Assembly (NCBI GenBank): GCA_963556695.1
Contig: CAUWAG010000010.1
Span: forward strand, 2,976,001 to 3,040,000
DNA: 64,000 nucleotides
Origin: Anthostomella pinea
Taxonomy: Eukaryota > Ascomycota > Sordariomycetes > Xylariales > Xylariaceae
Direction of reading: 5' to 3'
Position 1 is the first letter of the stretch. Each line of letters begins with the position of its first letter. The notes beneath the pieces were generated by a model. It saw nothing but the letters and a program-made list of their open reading frames with translations. It was not told the origin of the DNA and searched no databases. The translations under genes and the position numbers were made by a program. Positions 1 to 11,045 of this stretch are shown piece by piece.

Positions 1-2353
1 GTCGCATACACCATCACGGCACAAATCCCAACCCTGGGTGTCGTGACCGCAGGTGTTGATAATCTTCCACGTCGTGCACATCTTGCTCAAGATTTGTCGA
101 AGAAACCGAAGCGCGTTTTTGTGGATAACTAGCAGAGGGCTAGGAGATGTTGAGTTGAAGAGATTGGTATGGTGCTGCTCGAATTGTTCGTGTCGCTTGG
201 CTGGCGAAGTCTGGGTAGGTATGGATCGATCTGCAAAGGCACCAGACGGACTAATTTTGGGTTGGCGAGTTGCTTGATTCTGTGTGTTCGTGCGTCGAGA
301 TGGGCTTGGTTTGTGGGTTTGTTTGTTGGTGTGGAGAGCAATTCATGGAAGTGCATGTTCCCATTGCGTATTTATAAAGAAACCATATAGCCCAAGACCA
401 GTATGACGGCAGTGATGTATCAGCCAGGCAGAGCTGGACGTAGTATTGCCAGGCCTTCATTCAATGGTAGCTCTTCAAAGTCAACGCAATATGGCAAGAC
501 TCGACCTATGCTGATCCAAAAGTATAATGTAGCAAACTTAAATTTGATTTGGGATGTACTGATTGACGGCGCCAAAGGGAAGGTAGAGCACCAGCGGGAT
601 GTAAGTGGTTCTAGCATCGTGGGCCATCGCATTTCCCTTTTGCATTCCCTACCGGTATACCTGTCAAAGTCAGCTGATGCTTCCTGCAGCTGACTGCGCA
701 AGTTTCAGCAAAATCGAACTGGAGCATGCAGGTGTCCAAGACCACGACTGTGAATATTCCGTGTGTTGAGGGCCAGGATCCTTCCAGTTTGTACATCGAG
801 AAAGGGCAGGCGTGTGTCAGGTTCCGTCCTACATACACTGCCGTCAAACAGGGCGTGCCTAGAGTACAAGCAAGGTGCTTGGTGAATCGTTCGAATCCAG
901 AAGCCCAGAGGCCCAGGGGCGTAGAGTTGAATGTATCGAACTTGCGCTGCGTCAAAAAGCAAACCACTGGGGGATCCAGGAGTTGTCGTTGGCTGAATGG
1001 GTCAGCCGAATGGAAACTGTCAGATTGTCAATGCCACGTGAGGGACCGAGGCCCACGAAGATGGGCTTGCCAAGATGCTTCGTGATAGGGGTGTAGTTGT
1101 GAATTAGGTCTAAATACCCGGATCAAGCTCCGTGCTGCTTCCTGACCATATCTGTCACGCCGTAGTGATGACAATCTCGTCCTAATTTCCAAGAAAGTCA
1201 GTGAATGACTAGGTAAGAGAACGAATAAGGCAAATACCTCATGGTGGATAGGCCTCGATGACTTATGGTTAATGGAAGAGCCAGTATGTAGATTTACGTT
1301 CAACCCCCATGACGAGACAATCATAGCGTGAATGCAAATAGCACCTATGAGGTCCCTTCGACCTGGTCCCTTAGTATAGGGCTAATGGATATGTTTGCGT
1401 CAAATTTCAATTGTTGGCGTGTAAGTGTCATGGGGCGTGATCCAGGTAGCACCAATGTCGCCGTAGCCAGTAAGATCAGGAACAGAAGACGAACGTGACG
1501 AATAGTGAATGGCAGAGACCCCGAGTTTCACAAGATTGACAGTTGCAAACCAAATGTCTGGCCACGGCAACCACAGCGGTAGCTGGCTCGTCTGCAAACT
1601 ACACAAACGAGGCATGAGCCGGCCCCAACAGCAGTATACAGACGATGGTGAGGACGAAAAGAGAGTATTTAAAGACACTACAACACCATCGTGGGACTTG
1701 ATTTGAGCTCTTCCCCCTTTTCGGAGACAAGGACAAAACCGCGAGGCTGTTCCCTTCCCCGTTCTCCTGGCCGGGCACTGCACAACAGTAATAACGTTAG
1801 CACTCACTTCACTATAATAGATCCTTCTCGTATCTCTCGATCTTCGCATACTAATGGTGCCGGTGCAATCCCGGACACCAGCTGCGTCGTCGTTGGTGAC
1901 AGGGGTATGCTACTCCGAGCTGCTTATAACTGTCCGACATCCCCATCCAACGGAATCAACACCGACTCGCGATTCCGTAGGCGGTCGCTAGAGGTCAAGC
2001 GTCCTAGACGAGGAGTCAGCTTGAGGTTTGCTCAGCTCCTGGCGCTGGCGACTTTAGAGGACATCAAGCATGAATCAACGACAACTCGTGCCATTATCGG
2101 CCAAGCAGAAAGAAAGGTGGGTAGGTGAACTGGATCGACCAAGAATCCGCTGACCGACACACGACAGTCACAACGAGCACGTTTGAACCATAGCAGTATG
2201 TAAGGTTGAAAGTTGTTCCATTCTATGGCGGCAATTTCGGTATGATGCGGTCTATGCGCAGCTTTGAGCTCGCTCTAGGTCATGATAATTCGTCTCTCTC
2301 TATGTATCCAAACGCCGTCCAAGTCAGTAGTCGAAATCCATTCCACACCGCGC
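1..2353. other. left-edge stretch without a supportable gene
   Basis: Open frames on both strands are short, overlap one another and carry no domain or motif I recognise; several begin at non-ATG codons. The last part is the 3' flank of the HAD hydrolase gene. A gene beginning left of the window and ending here cannot be excluded, but I see no coding signature. Confidence 0.4.
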
Positions 2354-3853
2354 TTACACAACCGCCGCGTTGTCGTTCTCGCCTCCGTGCAGGACGGGGT
2401 TGATGGTCTCGTCAAAGTGCATCTTGAAGTCGTCGCCGAGCTGCTTCTTGAGGGCGGCCTGCACGGCGTCGAGGACGTTGGCGAAGACGCCAAAGTTGGC
2501 CGGGTTGTTCTCGTCATTGTCGCCGCCCTGGAAGACACCGGTGCGCACCAGGCACGTGTTCCACCCGTACATGTTGCCGCCGATAATGTCCGAGGCCGGG
2601 TTGTCTCCGACCATGTAGATGTTCTCGGGCAGCTTCTCCTCGCCGTGCAGCTGCTCCATCCACGAGGTCATGACCTCGTCGGCGTACTTGTACGTGGCCA
2701 ACTCGGGCTTGCCGTAGACAACACGCTCGAGGTCGACGCCCGTCATGGCGCGGTACATGGCCTCGAGGCCGATGCGGAAGGCGCCCTGCGACAGACGCGG
2801 GGTCCAGTGCTCCGTCGGGCACAGCAGGTCGCCCTGCGAAAAGTAGATGGGGATGCGCTGGGACACGGGATCCTTGGCCTTGGTGTAGAAGCGGCCGTTC
2901 TCCGAGACCAGCAGGTCCATAATGATCTGAATGTCGGTGGCGTAGTCGCGCGAGTCGGAGAAGACCAAGATGGCGTCGATGTTGCACTTACTGAAATCGC
3001 GCGGCCGAGACATGGCCGCCTCCTGCTGTGTAAACTCCCGGTAAGGGGCGATGGTGGGGTCCCAGGCGATGATGTCGTTGGGCACGACGACGTCCTTGAA
3101 GCCGTACTGCTCGGCGACCTCACGGCACCGGTAGCCGACACCACCGACGACCAGGACGGTCTTGTAGTACTCGGCCAACGCGCTCATGGGCGTGTGAGAC
3201 TGGATGAATTGCTCCGTGTTCACGGGGTTTCCCAGGATTTGGGTGAGCTGTTCGCAACGAGGCTTCTCCGGCTTGCCGCTACCGTTAGTCAGGAAGATGT
3301 GTGGGATCTTGATGCCGAGCTCGTTGTCTCCGTTGAGAATGTCAAGAGCACGCTTGCCCTCGGGGATCAGCCTGTCGCCGTGGACGAGGACACCGTCGAT
3401 ATCGAAGGCAAAGGCCATGTTCTTGGCAGCCTTGACCTTCTGGACTTCGATAGTCTGGACCTGGGATACCAGAATCTCCCGAGTGGGCTGGATCGGTGGC
3501 ATGCCCGGGCGTGTCGGGCGGCCGTCTGCATGGTTGACGACAGAAAGCCGCGATTGTCTCTTGGACCGCGGGATAGGGAGAGATGCACCAAAGGAGTTGC
3601 GGGACCCCCTTCTGTCCTTCTGTGAGGGCGATACGCTCAGGTTGTGCATATATTTGGACGCCTCTGAGATAGAGGACCGCGTGGCCGGAACCTCGACGGC
3701 GCTGCCGTGTCCATCATCACCTGGAATTGGTATGTTGCTGCCGGGAGAAGCAGCCATGCCATCAGCCATGGCGTTGTTGCTTGCTTGCTTGCGAATCTGG
3801 TTGGCGTCGGTGGGTGCCTGCACACCAAAGTCGGAGTCGTCGAAAGCCGGCAT
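2354..3853 (-). CDS. HAD-superfamily hydrolase, CECR5/YKR070W-like
   Basis: Single-exon gene for 499 residues. The frame stays open further upstream, but only from a TTG codon; the first ATG (3853) gives MPAFDDSDFG and is chosen. Residues 1-145 are polar and low in complexity, probably disordered. HAD motif I follows at 149-160 (AFDIDGVLVHGD; nucleophile D151, acid D153), then LTNGSG (motif II) and, near the C terminus, YMVGDNPASDIIGG (motif IV, metal-binding acids). The layout fits class IIA HAD proteins of the CECR5 / yeast YKR070W group, which are probably mitochondrial; their substrate is unsettled, so the reaction is not assigned. The 145-residue N-terminal extension is long for the family. 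The gene is divergent from the aldo-keto reductase at 5327. Family assignment is firm, function is not. Confidence 0.9.
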   Translation of the reverse strand: MPAFDDSDFGVQAPTDANQIRKQASNNAMADGMAASPGSNIPIPGDDGHGSAVEVPATRSSISEASKYMHNLSVSPSQKDRRGSRNSFGASLPIPRSKRQSRLSVVNHADGRPTRPGMPPIQPTREILVSQVQTIEVQKVKAAKNMAFAFDIDGVLVHGDRLIPEGKRALDILNGDNELGIKIPHIFLTNGSGKPEKPRCEQLTQILGNPVNTEQFIQSHTPMSALAEYYKTVLVVGGVGYRCREVAEQYGFKDVVVPNDIIAWDPTIAPYREFTQQEAAMSRPRDFSKCNIDAILVFSDSRDYATDIQIIMDLLVSENGRFYTKAKDPVSQRIPIYFSQGDLLCPTEHWTPRLSQGAFRIGLEAMYRAMTGVDLERVVYGKPELATYKYADEVMTSWMEQLHGEEKLPENIYMVGDNPASDIIGGNMYGWNTCLVRTGVFQGGDNDENNPANFGVFANVLDAVQAALKKQLGDDFKMHFDETINPVLHGGENDNAAVV

Positions 3854-5076
3854 CTTGAAGCGTGACTTGGCTGTAGCTGTGAACTGGTTTGAGATGGTGT
3901 GAGATAGTTTGAGATCAAGGGCAATGGAAGAAGAGAGTTGGATGGATGAGTAGGGTGAAGGAGAGAAGCTGAAACCCCTCAAGTGATCCTGACATCACTG
4001 AGGGGGGGGGATCTGATATATCTATCCGCTCCCACACTCTATTGCTTCACAGTATCGACTCTTTCACTGTGAGTTTGCTCGGGAACACCGCAGCAAACTG
4101 AATCACGCCGATGTAACTAGCCACCTAGCCGGCGCTGGAAGGTACATACTATCAGTGAGGCCGAGCATAGTGTTATCGCCCGTTGCCAGGACGGTGCCCG
4201 ACTTCTACCGAAAAATCTGGGACCTGGGACGCGGTCAAACAGTTCGGCCTAGCTTTAGGTAGGTAGCCAGGTAGGTAGGCGCTGGCGCTGTTTCGATTTG
4301 GGCCGTTTGACATATGAGAGCAGCCGCCGTCCAGCGTCCAGCCAGGCAGGACAGCAGGACACGTATCCAGCACCCAGCACGTTGACGAGGAGGTGGCCGG
4401 GTGATCACTGGTGATAGGCAGTGCTTCCGAAAAGGAGCCGCCGTCGCCGCAACTCTACGCAACTCTGCTGCTGGAGGATGGAGACAAGGATGACAAGGAT
4501 GGAGACAGTCTCCGCTGCCAGCAGAGCCTGACATCATCTTGTCAGGCTTTGTCTCCGCCCGGATCCGCTTTTGACTCGGCCTGGTGCAGTGGTGGAGACT
4601 ACATGTAGCAAGATTTTCTAGCGCTTCACTTCTCATTACAAGAGTCGTCTTCCAGCGGTGACGCTATGGTTTCGATCGAATGGACTCTTCAGGCTTCAGC
4701 AGGCGCCAGGTCGTCCGGTCGTCTGGTGGCTAACGCGGTTGAGAGGCTAGAAAGACCCTGAAATATCAACCACGCCGAGCATGTTCCCGAAATAGAGCCC
4801 GTCCGGCGCCGGAGAGTCCCAGGGGCATACCATGGATCATGGCGGAATGCGACACCGAGCCCTGACACACTAGATCCACTTCACATGTCATGATGCTGCA
4901 CGGCTGCGTCGATAGTCACATACAGTATTGACCTTGTACGGTAGGCGACGACAGCTGCAACTGCACCGAGTTGGAGACGGCATCGGCTCTAGTCGGGTCG
5001 GCTGCGATGGGCATGGATGAGCCCTTATCGAAAGGGGAAAACTCTTCACCGTGCTGGCCATACCGTATTCGAGAAG

Positions 5077-5107
<31 letters not shown>

Positions 5108-5326
5108 CGGCAGTGATGCAATGGCTCACTTCATGACCCCTTAAGAATCCCGTCAGCCGAGCCCCTCTTCGGAAGCTGCTTGCTGCAGTCTGACAAGTCT
5201 GACACTATCCAGACCTCTCACAACGACATACTTGACCGCTACCTGACGCAATTGTGGATTAATAACACTCAGCTTCACACCAAGATCACACTCACACTCG
5301 GTCTCACACGCACACATCCATCCAAC
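3854..5326. other. divergent intergenic region with a GGCTCT repeat
   Basis: This is the 5' region shared by the HAD hydrolase (-) and the aldo-keto reductase (+). No supportable gene is seen. A hexamer array, GGCTCT repeated about five times, lies at about 5076-5107, some 220 bp before the reductase ATG. A run of nine or more G lies near 4002-4010 close to the HAD start. The last 150 bases before 5327 are rich in C, A and CACAC, typical of a fungal 5' leader. Confidence 0.4.
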
Positions 5327-6292
5327 ATGCCGGCAAACACCACCACCTTCACTCTGAACAACGGAGTAAGAATCCCGGCCCTGGGCTTCGGCACCTTCGC
5401 CAGCGAGGGCGCAAAGGGCGAGACGTACAAGGCCGTCAAGTGCGCCCTCGAGGTCGGCTACCGCCACCTGGACTGCGCCTGGTTCTACCTCAACGAGGAG
5501 GAGGTCGGCGAGGGCATCCGCGACTTCCTCAAGGAGCACCCCAGCGAGAAGCGCGAGAACATCTTCGTCACCACCAAGGTCTGGAACCACCTGCACGAGC
5601 CCGACGAGGTCAAGTGGTCGCTGGAGAACTCGCTTAAGAATTTCGGCCTGGACTACGTCGACTGCTTCATCGTCCACTGGCCCATCGCCGCCGAGCGCGA
5701 CGACAACCACATGCCCAAGATCGGCGCCGACGGCAAGTACGTCATCAAGAAGGACCTCACCGAGAACCCGGAGCCGACATGGCGCGCCATGGAGTCGCTG
5801 CTGGCCAGCGGCAAGACGCGCTCCATCGGCGTCTCCAACTGGACGATACCGGGCCTGAAGAAGCTCCTGAGCTTCGCCAAGGTCAAGCCGCAGGTCAACC
5901 AGATCGAGGTGCACCCCTTCCTGCCCAACCAGGAGGTGATCGACTTCTGCAAGCAGAACGACATCCTCGTCGAGGCCTATTCGCCGCTGGGCTCGCAGAA
6001 CCAGGTCCCCAGCACGGGCGAGAAGGTCCGCACCAACAAGACCCTGAACGAGGTCGCCGAACGCAGCGGACACGACCTGGCGCAGATCATGCTGGCCTGG
6101 GGTATCCGCCGAGGCTACGTCGTCCTGCCCAAGAGCTCTACCCCTTCGCGCATCGAGAGCAATGCGCAGATCCCCGAACTGTCGGACGAGGACTTCGAGG
6201 CGGTCGAGAGTGTTGCGCGGGGCCGCCACACTCGCTTCGTCAACATGCAGGACACGTTCGGCTACGATGTCTGGCCTGAGGAGTCCGCGTAA
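5327..6292 (+). CDS. aldo-keto reductase (NADPH-dependent, glycerol dehydrogenase/xylose reductase-like)
   Basis: Intron-less gene for 321 residues, the usual AKR length. The upstream-extended frame starts at TTG; ATG 5327 (MPANTTTFTL) fits the family start. The catalytic tetrad is complete: D49, Y54 (HLDCAWFYLNE), K84 (TTKVWN) and H117 (VHWP). Also present are NNGVRIPALGFGT at the N terminus, GVSNW in the middle and the cofactor-binding PKSSTPSRIESN near the C terminus. The protein should reduce an aldehyde or ketose with NAD(P)H in the cytosol. The sequence resembles fungal glycerol dehydrogenase, galacturonate reductase and xylose reductase types; I cannot choose between them by eye. Strong GC bias at third positions suggests good expression. 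Neighbours give no pathway clue. Confidence 0.9.
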   Translation: MPANTTTFTLNNGVRIPALGFGTFASEGAKGETYKAVKCALEVGYRHLDCAWFYLNEEEVGEGIRDFLKEHPSEKRENIFVTTKVWNHLHEPDEVKWSLENSLKNFGLDYVDCFIVHWPIAAERDDNHMPKIGADGKYVIKKDLTENPEPTWRAMESLLASGKTRSIGVSNWTIPGLKKLLSFAKVKPQVNQIEVHPFLPNQEVIDFCKQNDILVEAYSPLGSQNQVPSTGEKVRTNKTLNEVAERSGHDLAQIMLAWGIRRGYVVLPKSSTPSRIESNAQIPELSDEDFEAVESVARGRHTRFVNMQDTFGYDVWPEESA

Positions 6293-8558
6293 GCGCGCTC
6301 GCAGTTAGTTATTTCGCAGGCGATGGGTATCTTGGAAACTGGGAATAGCAGCGGTCCAACCTTATGATTTTATGATTGGGATGATAGACTTAGAAGGGAG
6401 GCACTTCATAGAGAAGAGCGGCCAGGACACCACGGCTGTGGCACGCTCTGGGCGATCATGGCAGGCCACGTACTGGAGCAGAACAAGCAGGTTTATCCGA
6501 TGAGATAGCTGCATATAGAAATCAAACAACCTCAAACTCTGCTGCCCACGACCCCATCAACAATACCCCTAGGCCTTCGCAGCCTCAGCCAACTATTCCG
6601 ATGCTGGCCCAGATGGCTCTTGTCAACATTCCCCTTGATCATCTTCTTACCCAAGATATTCCCTCCCATCAATCACAACACGCTCCTACAGCCCGAACTC
6701 TCGTAGCCGCGGAATCGTCGTGGCCCCGCCGCGCGGCTCCCTTGTTGAACGCTTCCACACCGGCGGGGAGGGGCGTTAGGGAGATTTCGGAGGACATTTT
6801 GACTGAATATCCATCTGGGTTTGGATATTGTTCTAACGAGGGGACCGTGTATGGGCTGGCTTTTGGCCAGCAAGACTTATGGATGGGATGAGCGTCAAGA
6901 GGCTGGACGCTCTCGGGAGGCGGCATCTGCTATATATCGTCTGATCTCCCCTGGATGCGATAATTGTCGTGTCTCATCATCACGGCGAGGTCTGAACCCG
7001 CCATATCGAGCTTTGTCGGGGGTGCGTGACTTGCGGCCGATGTAATAACCTGTATAATAGACTCTCGGGACGCCTACGCTCTGGTACTGATGAGAGGACT
7101 GTTGTGTTTACCTTTTCCATCGCTGTACCATTTGAACTAGCCATGGCTTCATCTATGGAGTCCCACTCTGGAGTAACAAGCAAGCCTGGGACTCACGTTG
7201 GGAGTGGTCCGTCGTCCCGTTACGCCGTATAGGAAGATGGAGTGGTGTACTTCGTCTACAAAGAGGACACAGCAGAGTGGCATTATAAGGTTAACGCGAG
7301 CGGGGAATGTCCTGGACCTTCCTACCACGTCTGAGATGGTCGTTGCCGGCGCAAACCTACGAGCAGACCACCAAAGCTAATTCGCGTATCAGGATTCAGA
7401 AGTTAAGAGTGTCCTCCGCTGAATGTCCGTGGGGCGGCTACAACGCACTGGCCAGATCCAGGGCTATATAAACCCGTCTCTCGTCCCCGGCTGCCAACAG
7501 AAACTTCTTCCTTCTTCATCACACTACTCCAACGCGACAGCGCTTGGTGGTGTTTTCGGTAGGGTTTCGGCTCTGAAGCACTCCCTCAAACTCTCGTGAA
7601 GCCATCACGGCTCTCACTCTCTCTTCGCGGCGGAGGGCGCGTCACCAAATACCCCCATAACACGCGGCGCGGGCGCGTTCCAAATACCTCGATCATCACA
7701 CACACGAGAGGAACAAGTATTAGGCGCGGGAATTGGAAGCAGGTTCGGCTTCACACGTACGCATATCTACACGTCAGCTGGGGACTGCTTTTTGTTGTAT
7801 TCTAGGGCATTTGGGTTTGAATCTTCCCTCGGGGCCGAAGAGATTCATAATCATAAATAAGTCGTATCTAAAAGTAAATGTACATGATATAGCTCCCATT
7901 GGGGCTATGCGGTAGCTCAGTTAGATCTAGGACGCTCACGCCCTTATTATCCCAATGTAAGAACGTCTCCCAACCGGTTCTCCAGTCCATTCAGCCCTCA
8001 GCCTTCACACATAGACGGGGCAGTGTTGATCACCGCAAGGATAATGGACTGGCTGTTTTGCCGTACCCCTCGTTCTAGCAGGAGTTCGCCAGGGTCGTTG
8101 AAACCTTCGTATTCGGAGGTGAGTCAACAATCAACATATGACCACCAGTCCCACAGGTAACTTGTGGTTCGTGAAGCAGGGACCATAATGTATTAGCCCG
8201 TCTCGTGAACATCGTGTGCGAACCATTCGGTAGGCGTTGGACGACTCGCCGGTCGGAAAGCACTGTGATGGCTCCCAAATGACTCAAAGAAGGTATTCAG
8301 GGGTAATTTCCCGTAATGGTTGCTGGCCCACCATCTGGCCATGTTTGAATCCCTGACCTTAGATGTTGATTAATGCTTCCGAGTTGCGGAAGTGTTATCA
8401 TTGTCGCGATATAGAAGGTATGGCTATGGGACACGTGAAGCTGCTCTCCATTTGAGACGTGCAAGTATGGCCTTCATTACTACCTAGATACGACGCTCAC
8501 AAGTCGACTCGTCAGATTCACCGTCCTGAAGTAGACTTATCGGCTACTGCTCGACGAA
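6293..8558. other. gene-poor stretch; one TATA-like promoter signature
   Basis: No frame here has a recognisable domain. The 3' flank of the aldo-keto reductase occupies the first few hundred bases. At 7463-7471 there is a CTATATAAA box followed by a pyrimidine-rich leader with CTTCTTCC runs, as expected of a Pol II promoter, but no convincing product follows; the next frame lacks an ATG. A tRNA box-A-like string near 7908-7923 was examined and rejected. Confidence 0.3.
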
Positions 8559-10643
8559 TCAGTCTTGACCCAGCATCTTGTTGTCCTGTCTCTTCTTTCC
8601 CTTCATGTGACCCTTGAAGTGCTTTTTGCTTGACCCAAGCTGGACATCCTTGGGGTCCAACCCCGTCTCAAGCGCAATCATGGCTCGCGCCTTGCGCCCG
8701 CTAAGCCCCCTGGCCTGTGCCTGTGCCTGGTCTTTGCCCTGTTCCGTGTACTTGCGGTTGAACGGCATGGTCATGTGCCCGGCGTTGCCTCCGTTCTGTG
8801 CAAAGAAGGTCTTGTCCAGTTTTTGGGACTTTGCGCCGGTTGGCAACGCAAGAACCTCGGTGTCGATGGTGGATTCGCCGTCACCGACATCTAGCGCTTC
8901 CATAGCTGCCTGTAGTTGAGCGCGTCTCTTCTCCGGTAGGTGAGCTGCGTCGTAGAGCTCGCGGTTGAAGTTGGCGCTATCATCCCAACCAGGTGGAGGC
9001 GCCACGTAGAGAAGTTTGCCGTTCACGTAGTCTTTCAAGATATGCCTCGCCGCTCGGGACTCGTCAGGTGAACCTACACCCTGAGTCTTGAAGCCTCGAG
9101 CTTTAGCATATGCTGCAAGAAGCTCACTAGCAGTTGGACTTCCCGTCCCGCCCTCTTCCAGTGGGCGCGTGTGGATATGAATGCCGTATACAGCCTCCAA
9201 GAACGGTTGGGGTATTCTGTGTGCGACCAGGGTCGCAGGACCAGTAGCCTCTCTCATCTGGTCGATGGGCAGGACGCCGTTGCAGACGAGATCCGCCTTG
9301 GTTGTGGCAAAGTTAGGGAACACCAAACCAGGACAATCACATAGAATGACATTGTCGCTGAGGTGGATAGTCTGGAAGTGCTTCGTCTTTCCAGGTGTCG
9401 CGGAAACCGAGACCTTCTTCGCACCTATGAGGGCATTGATAGTCGACGACTTTCCAACGTTGGGGTATCCGACCAGACCGATCTCTAGCTTTTTATCCGG
9501 GTCTGCGAGTGTCAGTTAATGCGATGTAGCAATGCGAGACTGGGTCGTCTTACCGTCAGGGTCATACGCATGTTTGATGAAGATATCCTCGAGTTCCTCA
9601 ACAGTCAATATTCTCGTATCATCGTCACTGTCGACCAAGGACGCCCCCGATGCTTCCGGTTCTTCGTCTGTCTCCTCTGCGCTGTCGTCTTCGCTGTCAT
9701 CTTCACTATCCTCTTCCGAGGAGTCTACCGGCTGTTGCGCCTGGATGGTTTTCGGGTTGGAGCTTTCACCCTGTAGTGGCTCTTCATCTTCAAGGTCGCG
9801 AGAATCGTTCAGCTGCTTGGCCAAGCTCGCCGAAAAGAACCTATACGCGATGCGCTTCTCCTTGAAGTATTTTGACCAGGCCTTCCTCTGCTTTGTCGTC
9901 ATCATATCGGCCTTGTTGACCAGCAACAAGTTCTTCTTTGCCGCATTGACGTCTTTGACATAGTTCTCGAGATCTTCGGATCTAAACATCAGGGGATTTC
10001 GCGCATCGACGATCTGAACCACTAGATCTGACCGCTCAATGACTCGCCATAGCTGTCGCCAAACTTCCAGATTGCGCTCGAAGGGGGTCAAGAGCAGGTC
10101 GTTGTGTTCTTGAAGCTCTGCCAGTCCTCTCCGCCAATTCAGGAAGCTTTCGCGTTCTCGCTGGTCCAACTCGCTGGCTGTTGTCGAGGCATCCCACTGC
10201 GGCCGCCTCGGTACTGTCAAGCTCGCTCTGTGCTTGTTGTGCTTGCCCAGGATATTTCGCTCCTCCGTCGCAGACAGCAAGTATGGGTTTCTCTGATCGG
10301 TGTGGATGATCTTGACGTTGTTCATCTTTTCGGCAGTGAAGTCGGTTCCGGCGAGCTCGGCAGTGGCGAGGAACTCGTCCAGCGCACCCTGTTGGGTGAC
10401 GGAGCGCATCTTGACCCATGATGCCTCTTTCTTCTCGTTCGTAATGTACTATCAAGCCAGGTTAACACGCAATGATCCATGGTACACGTATCGAGTCGCG
10501 CGCACCTCTTCGCCAGTTGCGTGGTTGATTCGCGTGACGCCCGCGCCGCCTTTCTTGCGATCGGAGCCCTTGCCCTTGCCGAAGCGATCGTTCATCAACG
10601 AATTGCCCAGACCGAGGGAGGTCTTGGACTTGGGTTGAGGCAT
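8559..10643 (-). CDS. LSG1: large-subunit GTPase 1 (circularly permuted GTPase)
   Basis: Three exons: 10643-10506, 10448-9554 and 9502-8559, giving 658 residues. Both introns are in phase (57 and 51 nt; the first ends TGATAG, the second runs GTAAGA..CGCAG). The G motifs are permuted as in the YlqF/YawG family: NKAD (G4) at about 224-227 precedes GYPNVGKSS (G1) at 356-364, followed by DCPGL (G3). DARNP at 194-198 is also typical. An acidic Ser/Asp/Glu insert lies between G4 and G1, and the C terminus is very basic. Lsg1 is the cytoplasmic GTPase that releases the export adaptor Nmd3 from pre-60S subunits. It is divergent from LTV1 with 402 bp between start codons, so one promoter region serves a 60S and a 40S factor. 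Confidence 0.95.
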
Positions 10644-11045
10644 GTTAGGCGTATTTCGTGTTCACGTCAGGAAAGATAGAGAGTCGGACAATTACTGTTA
10701 TCGGGGAGTCCCTTTTACGAGTTAGAGGGCATTCCGATGATGAAGGAAGTATGCCCGCACTCTCTCTGTGACTGCCGTGGTGGCGTGGCTGCCCAGCTTA
10801 TTAATGGAGGGGCTTAATGGAGGGGCGACTTGATTTTTTTGCGTCACTCCACGGCGATAAAGCCCCGATAAGGCCCCGATAACCACATGCGCTTTTCACC
10901 CCACCAACATTTTTGACTTTGGGCTCAGACACCACCAAACAGTCCATCTGCAAATGCACCATTTTCCCCTTCTTCAACCTCTCAGGCTTCAATCTGAACT
11001 GTGTAAAGAAACGGGTCTCACGCTGCCAGAAAAGCGCTATTCAAG
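10644..11045. promoter_or_regulatory. bidirectional promoter LSG1/LTV1 with phased repeats
   Basis: The whole gap between the two start codons. Two features stand out by eye. TTAATGGAGGGGC occurs twice in perfect tandem (10801-10813 and 10814-10826). CGATAA occurs three times at 10855, 10866 and 10877, exactly 11 bp apart, that is, on one face of the helix. Both lie near the middle of the gap, about 160-240 bp from either ATG. Whether they bind a factor is inference. Confidence 0.55.

Noticed and set aside
870..910. tRNA B-box-like GTTCGAATCC
   Set aside because: No D-arm, anticodon arm or closing acceptor stem at the right distance on either side.
2282..3625. 447-codon plus-strand frame opposite the HAD gene
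   Set aside because: Antisense shadow of a GC3-rich coding exon; no domain, while the minus strand has full HAD motifs.
3854..3982. 43-residue N-terminal extension of the HAD hydrolase
   Set aside because: The longer frame starts with TTG; the first ATG is at 3853.
5180..5326. 49-residue extension of the aldo-keto reductase
   Set aside because: Starts with TTG and is unlike the family N terminus; it is leader sequence.
5153..6229. 358-codon minus-strand frame opposite the aldo-keto reductase
   Set aside because: Antisense shadow with Val/Leu/Asp-rich composition and no family motif.
7900..7990. tRNA-like start (GCGGTAGCTCAGTTAG)
   Set aside because: The box-A-like string is present but the acceptor stem does not pair with anything downstream and there is no proper T-arm.
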